Of a DNA stretch of 27,582 bases, positions 23,163 through 27,582 are shown one piece after another. The position numbers were made by a program, and so were the translations under genes. The stretch spans positions 1 through 27,582 of the forward strand of contig JAWVZO010000011.1 of the NCBI GenBank assembly GCA_033722135.1. The letters are read 5' to 3'. The notes under the pieces were generated by a model that saw nothing but the letters and a program-made list of their open reading frames with translations, was not told the origin of the DNA and made no database searches. Position 1 is the stretch's first letter; each line of letters begins with the position of its first letter. Source of the stretch: QNFN01 sp033722135. Lineage in GTDB: Bacteria > Pseudomonadota > Gammaproteobacteria > QNFN01.

Positions 23163-23816
23163 ATGCGCTCGATCCACCGCCACTGGCTGCTGATCCTCCC
23201 ACTCGCCGTCGCTCTCGCGCCGCTGCCCACAGCCGCGGCGATCTACAAGTGGGTCGACGAGCAGGGCAACACCCACTACGGAAGCTCCATTCCGCCCGAG
23301 TACGCCAAGCAGGACACGCAGAAGGAGATGCTCAACGAGCGCGGCCAGACGGTCGAAATCGTCCAGGAGAAGGAGAAGACTCCCGAGGAACTCGCCGAGG
23401 AGAAGCGTCTGGAGGAGGAGGAGCGGGCCCGTCAGGAAGCGCTCGCGAAACAGCGCCTGCATGACCGCCTGCTGCTCAACACCTACGACTCGGTCGACGC
23501 GCTGGAGATGACCCGGGACGGCAAGCTCCGCTCGATCGAAGGCATGATCAGCGTCGCCCAGAGCCAGATCCGCGAGCGCCAGGCGCTCCTCGAACGCCAG
23601 CGCGCGCGCGCCGCGGACATCGAGCGCGGCGGCGGGAAGGTCGACGAGAAGCTGCTCAACGACATCGCCACGACCGAGGCGCAGATCGCGCGCAACGAGG
23701 AACGGATCAGGAAGCTGCGCGCCGATCAGGAGCAGATCCGCGCCCAGGCCAACGCCGACATCGCCCGCTACAAGGAACTGAAGGGCATCACCGGAAAATC
23801 GCAGGCACGGCAGTAA
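23163..23816 (+). CDS. DUF4124-domain secreted coiled-coil protein
   Basis: A 217-residue protein with a signal peptide (MRSIHRHWLLILPLAVALAP then LPTAAA, cleavage near residue 26). Directly after it comes a DUF4124 domain (IYKWVDEQGNTHYGSSIPPE), and then a long charged helical region rich in Glu, Arg, Lys and Gln (about 70-210) that should form a coiled coil. It is expected in the periplasm; the function is unknown. An in-frame start 57 bases earlier was rejected because it puts a non-signal stretch in front of the signal peptide. It follows pyrE by 62 bases and converges on slmA, with 7 bases between stops. Confidence 0.88.
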   Translation: MRSIHRHWLLILPLAVALAPLPTAAAIYKWVDEQGNTHYGSSIPPEYAKQDTQKEMLNERGQTVEIVQEKEKTPEELAEEKRLEEEERARQEALAKQRLHDRLLLNTYDSVDALEMTRDGKLRSIEGMISVAQSQIRERQALLERQRARAADIERGGGKVDEKLLNDIATTEAQIARNEERIRKLRADQEQIRAQANADIARYKELKGITGKSQARQ

Positions 23817-23823
23817 CCGCGTC

Positions 23824-24438
23824 TCACGCGTCCGGGTCCGCCCCCCCGAGCAGGCCCGTGGCGAGCAACGCCCACTGCGCCTCCCAGTCGGCGGTCGGCG
23901 ACTCGGCGAACCCGCTCTGCACGTAGCGCGCGAGCCGACCCGCGATCACTGCGACCAGCAGGCCGCTGACCGCCGAGGGTGAGCGGCCACGCGGGATCTC
24001 ACCGTGCAGTTCCCCCTCGCGCAGCACCTGCTTGAGCTGCGTCTCGAGGCGCCGGAAGAACTGTTCCACCCGCGCACGCAGCCGCGGTGTCTCGCCGACC
24101 AGCGCGTCGCCCAGGAGAATCCTCGTGATGCCCGGATTGCGCTCGGCGAAGGCCAGCACCAGGGCGAGCACGTGCTCGCACCGCCGCGGCGCACTCCCGG
24201 TCTCCTCAAGGATCCGCGCGACGCGGCCGAAGACCGCCTCCTCGGCGAACTCCAGGAGCCCCTCGAACATCCGCGCCTTGGACGGGAAATGGCGGTAGAG
24301 CGCCGCCTCGGAGACCCCCACCGAGCGCGCCAGCGCAGCCGTCGTGATCCGCTGCCCGGGGGCCTGCTCGAGCTCACGGGCGAGCGCCTCGAGGATCTGC
24401 TGGCGGCGCGGTGAGGCCTCGCTGCCGGCCGTCCTCAC
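23824..24438 (-). CDS. slmA: SlmA-like TetR-family nucleoid occlusion factor
   Basis: A 204-residue TetR-fold DNA-binding protein. The N-terminal helix-turn-helix is RITTAALARSVGVSEAALYR followed by HFPSKARMFEGLLEF (about 30-64), the SlmA pattern. C-terminal helices include the conserved NPGITRILLGDALVGE and RGRSPSAVSGLLVAVIAGRLAR. SlmA binds chromosome sites and blocks FtsZ assembly over DNA. Its place near pyrE and, through algC, near the dfp-dut region recalls the E. coli dut-slmA-pyrE order. GTG start overlaps the argB stop (GTGA). I saw no SlmA-type binding palindrome in the window. A general TetR repressor is the alternative. Confidence 0.87.
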   Translation of the reverse strand: MRTAGSEASPRRQQILEALARELEQAPGQRITTAALARSVGVSEAALYRHFPSKARMFEGLLEFAEEAVFGRVARILEETGSAPRRCEHVLALVLAFAERNPGITRILLGDALVGETPRLRARVEQFFRRLETQLKQVLREGELHGEIPRGRSPSAVSGLLVAVIAGRLARYVQSGFAESPTADWEAQWALLATGLLGGADPDA

Positions 24439-25340
24439 GCGCGGCGCCCCGCGCGGATGAGCGTGCCGACCCCCTCGTCGGTGAACAGCTCCAGCATCAC
24501 CGCGTGGGGCACGCGTCCGTCGATGATGTGCGCCGCGCGTACCCCGCCGTTGACCGCGTCCAGCGCGCAGCGGATTTTCGGCAGCATGCCGCCGTGGATC
24601 GTGCCGTCGGCGATCAGCGCGTCGACCTCGGCGGCGTTCAGGCCGGTCAGCAGCTGACCCTCCCTGTCGAGCAGGCCGGCAGTGTTGGTCAGCAGGATGA
24701 GTTTCTCCGCCTGGAGCACCTGCGCGAGGGTGCCGGCCACCAGGTCGGCGTTGATGTTGTAGGAGGCGCCGTCGTCGCCGACGCCGATCGGCGCGACGAC
24801 GGGAATGAAGTCCCCGCCGTCGAGCATGTGCACCAGCGCGGGGTCGATCTTGGCCACCTCGCCGACATGACCGATGTCGACGATCTCCGGCGCCTCCTGC
24901 TCCGGGTGCGCGCGGGTCATGGTCATCTTGCGCGCGCGGATCATGCCACCGTCCTTGCCGGTCAGGCCGACGGCGCGGCCGCCGTGCCGGTTGATGAGGT
25001 TGACGATCTCCTTGTTGACCAGCCCCCCGAGGACCATCTCGACGACGTCCATGGTCTCGCTGTCGGTGACGCGCATGCCCTCGACGAACCGGCTCTCCTT
25101 GCCGATCCGCTCGAGCAGACTGCCGATCTGCGGCCCGCCGCCGTGCACCACGACCGGGTTGATGCCGACCAGTTTCATCAGCACCACGTCGCGCGCGAAA
25201 CCGCTCTTCAGCGACTCGTCGACCATGGCGTTGCCGCCGTACTTGATCACCACGGTCCGTCCGCTGAAACGCTGGATATACGGCAGTGCCTCGCTCAGGA
25301 CATGGGCGATCTCGCCGGCGCGATTGGCGTCGAGGCTCAT
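24435..25340 (-). CDS. argB: Acetylglutamate kinase
   Basis: Second step of arginine synthesis, phosphorylation of N-acetylglutamate. The 301 residues show TVVIKYGGNAM (29-39), VVVHGGGPQIGSLLERIG (63-80), GLTGKDGGMI and YNINADLVAGTLAQVLQAEK. The N-terminal helix (LSEALPYIQRFSGR) and length of about 300 are those of the arginine-inhibited hexameric type found in Pseudomonas, unlike the 258-residue E. coli enzyme. A GGAGG ribosome site lies 6 bases before the ATG. It follows algC by 34 bases and overlaps slmA, so algC-argB-slmA are one operon. algC-argB adjacency is also seen in P. aeruginosa. Confidence 0.97.
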   Translation of the reverse strand: MSLDANRAGEIAHVLSEALPYIQRFSGRTVVIKYGGNAMVDESLKSGFARDVVLMKLVGINPVVVHGGGPQIGSLLERIGKESRFVEGMRVTDSETMDVVEMVLGGLVNKEIVNLINRHGGRAVGLTGKDGGMIRARKMTMTRAHPEQEAPEIVDIGHVGEVAKIDPALVHMLDGGDFIPVVAPIGVGDDGASYNINADLVAGTLAQVLQAEKLILLTNTAGLLDREGQLLTGLNAAEVDALIADGTIHGGMLPKIRCALDAVNGGVRAAHIIDGRVPHAVMLELFTDEGVGTLIRAGRRA

Positions 25341-25374
25341 GGGCGGTCCTCCGGGGACAGGGCGTTCACGCCGG

Positions 25375-27582
25375 TCAGAACGGCAGCTTCAGGCTCGGTT
25401 CGACCGCCTGCAGCAGCGTGCCGAAACGCTCCTGGATCGACTCGAGCCCCTCCTTGCTGTCGGACTCGAAACGCAGGACCAGGTTCGGCGTGGTATTGGA
25501 GGCGCGCACCAGCCCCCAGCCTTCCGGGAACTCGACGCGCAGGCCGTCGATGGTGATCACCTCGGCCTCCGGGAAGCGGTTCTGGCCCTCCGCGACGAGA
25601 CGCTCCACGATGCCGTGCTGGGCGCCCTCGGGCACGGTGATCTTGAGTTCCGGCGTGCTCACGCTGTCGGGCAGGCCGTCGAACACCTCGCTGCTCGGCA
25701 TGTCCGAGCCCGACAGGATCTCGAGCAGCCGGGCGCCGGCGTAGAGCCCGTCGTCGAATCCGAACCACCGTTCGGCGAAGAAGAAATGGCCGCTCATCTC
25801 GCCGGCCAGAAGCGCCCCCGACTCGCGCATCCGTGCCTTGATCAGCGAGTGCCCGGTGCGCCACATGGTCGGCCGCCCGCCATGCTGCTTGATGACGCTG
25901 GCGAGGTTGCGGCTGCACTTGACGTCGAACAGGATCTCGGCCTCGGGATGCCGCGTGAGCAGGTCGCGTGCGAACAGCATCATCAGGCGGTCGGGCCAGA
26001 TGACCCTTCCCCGGGAATCGACCACGCCGAGTCGGTCGCCGTCCCCGTCGAAGGCCAGGCCGACGTCGGCGCCGACGTTCTTGACCATCTCGATGAGGTC
26101 CTGGAGGTTCTCGGTCTGGCTCGGGTCGGGATGGTGGTTCGGGAACTGGCCGTCGACGTCGCAGTAGAGCTCGACGACCTCGCAGCCGAGCGCCGAGTAG
26201 AGTGCCGGCGCGACGGCCCCGGCAGCCCCGTTCCCGCAGTCGATCACCACCTTCATCGGCTGGGCGAGGTGGGCGTCGGCCGCGATCCGGTCGACGTAGT
26301 CGTCGATGATCTTCTCGTCCCGGGCACCGCCCTGCCCCTGGCTCAGCTCGCCTGCCTCGAGCCGCTGGTGGAGCCCCTGGATCGCCTGCCCGGAGAGCGC
26401 CTCGCCGTCGAGCACGACCTTGAAGCCGTTGTAGTCGGGCGGGTTGTGACTGCCGGTGACCATGACGCCCGAGGCGGCCCCGAGATGGTGGGTCGCGAAG
26501 TAGAGCACCGGGGTCGGGACGAGCCCGATGTTGATCACGTCCCGGCCGCTCGCACGCAGGCCCTCGGCGAGCGCGCCGAGCATCTGTGGCCCGGAGAGCC
26601 TGCCGTCGCGCCCGACGATGACCGTCTCCTGGCCACGGTCGAGCGCGGCGCTGCCGATGGCCAGGCCGATCTGGCGGGCGATGTCGGGATTGAGGGTGGT
26701 GCCGACCACGCCGCGGATGTCGTAGGCGCGGAAGATCGATCCCGGCACCTTGACGTCGGCCTGCGCCGCGGGGGCCTGCCCTTCGCTGCCGAGATCGGGC
26801 AGGTCGAGGTCATCGAAGAGGCTCGACAACGGCGCGCCCTTCTTCCCGCCCTGGCCCTCGGGCCGTTGCTTGGCGCCTGCCTCGGTCCCGGTATCGTCGG
26901 CGGCCGCAGCCGGCTGGGCTCCCCCACCGCCCTGTTGCGGCACGGCCTGCTGCGCCTGCTGGGCCTTGGCCTGCTGCGCCTGGGCCGCGACCATGCGCGG
27001 CGAGAGACGGCTGAGCAGCATGACCATGGCCCGGAAACTGGCGAGCTTGACCGGATAGCTCACCCGCGAACCGCGCTCGACCAGTTCGGTGACCAGCTTG
27101 ATGACGGCCGCCTGATCCTGACGCAGGACGCCGCCCAGCCAGCGGAAGACCATGAACAGCGCGACGATGAACAGCAGCAGCGCGGCGCCGTAGACCGCGC
27201 CGACCTGCTCGATCGGCATCCCGGCCGCGCCCGCCGCTTCGGGGTCGGGCCAGTAGCGGACGTTCCAGCGCGTGCCGGGGACGTTCTGGCTGGCGACGGC
27301 CGGCCCCTGCTTGTGGCCCTGATTGCCGAGCGCGGCGAGCACCAGTTGCTTGCCACCGGCGATCTGCACCAGCTCGGCGTAGCCGGCGATCCCGCTCGCG
27401 GAACGCAGGGCCTGGCGCGGCAGGGCGGAATCGTAGCTGACCACGAGCAGGCCGCGGGTCTCCGCCGTTTCCCCCTCCCCGGCGGTCACGGCGCGCACCA
27501 CGTTGAGGTGGGCCTGCGGCGTGCCGAACTGGTAGACCTCGAGCGGGTAGCGCTTGCCGGGCTCGCGCGTGACCGTGTCGAA
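25375..27582 (-). CDS. algC: AlgC, phosphomannomutase/phosphoglucomutase with N-terminal membrane module (5' end cut)
   Basis: Interconverts hexose 1- and 6-phosphates for LPS, alginate or other exopolysaccharide precursors. The frame stays open to the right edge, so 735 codons are visible and the true start is outside. The visible N-terminal part has an extracytoplasmic-looking domain, one membrane helix (YGAALLLFIVALFMVFRWL, about residues 131-149) and a Gln/Ala-rich linker. The catalytic part begins near VPGSIFRAYDIRGVVG (about 278). It has the phosphoserine loop TGSHNPPDYNG, the metal site DGDGDRLG, the sugar loop GEMSGHFFF and the phosphate site RASNTTPN, all intact. Long membrane-anchored AlgC forms are known in P. 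aeruginosa and Xanthomonas. Confidence 0.93.
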   Translation of the reverse strand, partial: FDTVTREPGKRYPLEVYQFGTPQAHLNVVRAVTAGEGETAETRGLLVVSYDSALPRQALRSASGIAGYAELVQIAGGKQLVLAALGNQGHKQGPAVASQNVPGTRWNVRYWPDPEAAGAAGMPIEQVGAVYGAALLLFIVALFMVFRWLGGVLRQDQAAVIKLVTELVERGSRVSYPVKLASFRAMVMLLSRLSPRMVAAQAQQAKAQQAQQAVPQQGGGGAQPAAAADDTGTEAGAKQRPEGQGGKKGAPLSSLFDDLDLPDLGSEGQAPAAQADVKVPGSIFRAYDIRGVVGTTLNPDIARQIGLAIGSAALDRGQETVIVGRDGRLSGPQMLGALAEGLRASGRDVINIGLVPTPVLYFATHHLGAASGVMVTGSHNPPDYNGFKVVLDGEALSGQAIQGLHQRLEAGELSQGQGGARDEKIIDDYVDRIAADAHLAQPMKVVIDCGNGAAGAVAPALYSALGCEVVELYCDVDGQFPNHHPDPSQTENLQDLIEMVKNVGADVGLAFDGDGDRLGVVDSRGRVIWPDRLMMLFARDLLTRHPEAEILFDVKCSRNLASVIKQHGGRPTMWRTGHSLIKARMRESGALLAGEMSGHFFFAERWFGFDDGLYAGARLLEILSGSDMPSSEVFDGLPDSVSTPELKITVPEGAQHGIVERLVAEGQNRFPEAEVITIDGLRVEFPEGWGLVRASNTTPNLVLRFESDSKEGLESIQERFGTLLQAVEPSLKLPF

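Noticed and set aside
1..27582. CRISPR arrays, tRNA or rRNA genes, insertion sequences, prophage or a defence island
   Set aside because: Scanning both strands by eye showed no regular spaced repeats, no tRNA-like cloverleaf in the short gaps, and no transposase, integrase or phage proteins. Essentially all sequence is assigned to core genes.

Overview
The window is about 27.6 kb of very GC-rich (roughly 70 %), densely coding bacterial chromosome. Protein content and gene order point to a gammaproteobacterium. The order chpA/pilJIHG, gshB-tonB-yqgE-ruvX-pyrR-pyrB-pyrC', pilU-pilT, yggS-proC-yggT, metX-metW is very close to Pseudomonas aeruginosa PA0389-PA0413 as I remember it. The divergent, T. 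ferrooxidans-type gshA, the extreme GC content and several rearrangements suggest a more distant lineage, perhaps Chromatiales/Ectothiorhodospiraceae-like; that placement is inference. No rRNA, tRNA, IS element, prophage or CRISPR array was seen, and no gap between genes exceeds about 225 bases.

Region 1 (1-5858, minus strand) is the Pil-Chp chemosensory operon that controls type IV pili, transcribed pilG-pilH-pilI-pilJ-chpA. chpA runs off the left edge. The usual methyltransferase gene pilK is missing between pilJ and chpA. PilJ carries a histidine-rich, acidic insert in its periplasmic sensor domain. Region 2 (5859-6082) is a divergent control region with a perfect 20-bp palindrome and the only AT-rich patch nearby.

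Region 3 (6083-15075, plus strand) is a tightly packed run: gshA-gshB (glutathione synthesis), an ApbE-like lipoprotein, tonB, yqgE, ruvX, then pyrR-pyrB-pyrC'-pyrK-like. Six junctions here overlap by four bases (ATGA or GTGA), so translational coupling is likely. The dihydroorotase-like protein has lost most metal ligands and should be a structural partner of aspartate carbamoyltransferase. The last gene encodes a flavin/2Fe-2S electron-transfer subunit with no dihydroorotate dehydrogenase beside it.

Region 4 (15092-17297, minus strand) is pilT-pilU, the pilus retraction ATPases, divergent from region 5 (17387-21619, plus strand): yggS-proC-yggT-yggU, then metX-metW for methionine synthesis.

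Region 6 (21628-27582) holds a minus-strand polytopic membrane protein of the DsbD-like/TauE-SafE type, plus-strand pyrE and a DUF4124 coiled-coil secreted protein, and a minus-strand operon algC-argB-slmA that runs in from the right edge. AlgC has an N-terminal membrane module and is cut by the window.

Overall this is a core housekeeping and twitching-motility locus. I found no new defence system or mobile system. The points most worth following are the His-rich PilJ insert with absent pilK, the palindrome between pilG and gshA, the degenerate PyrC, and the orphan PyrK-like subunit.
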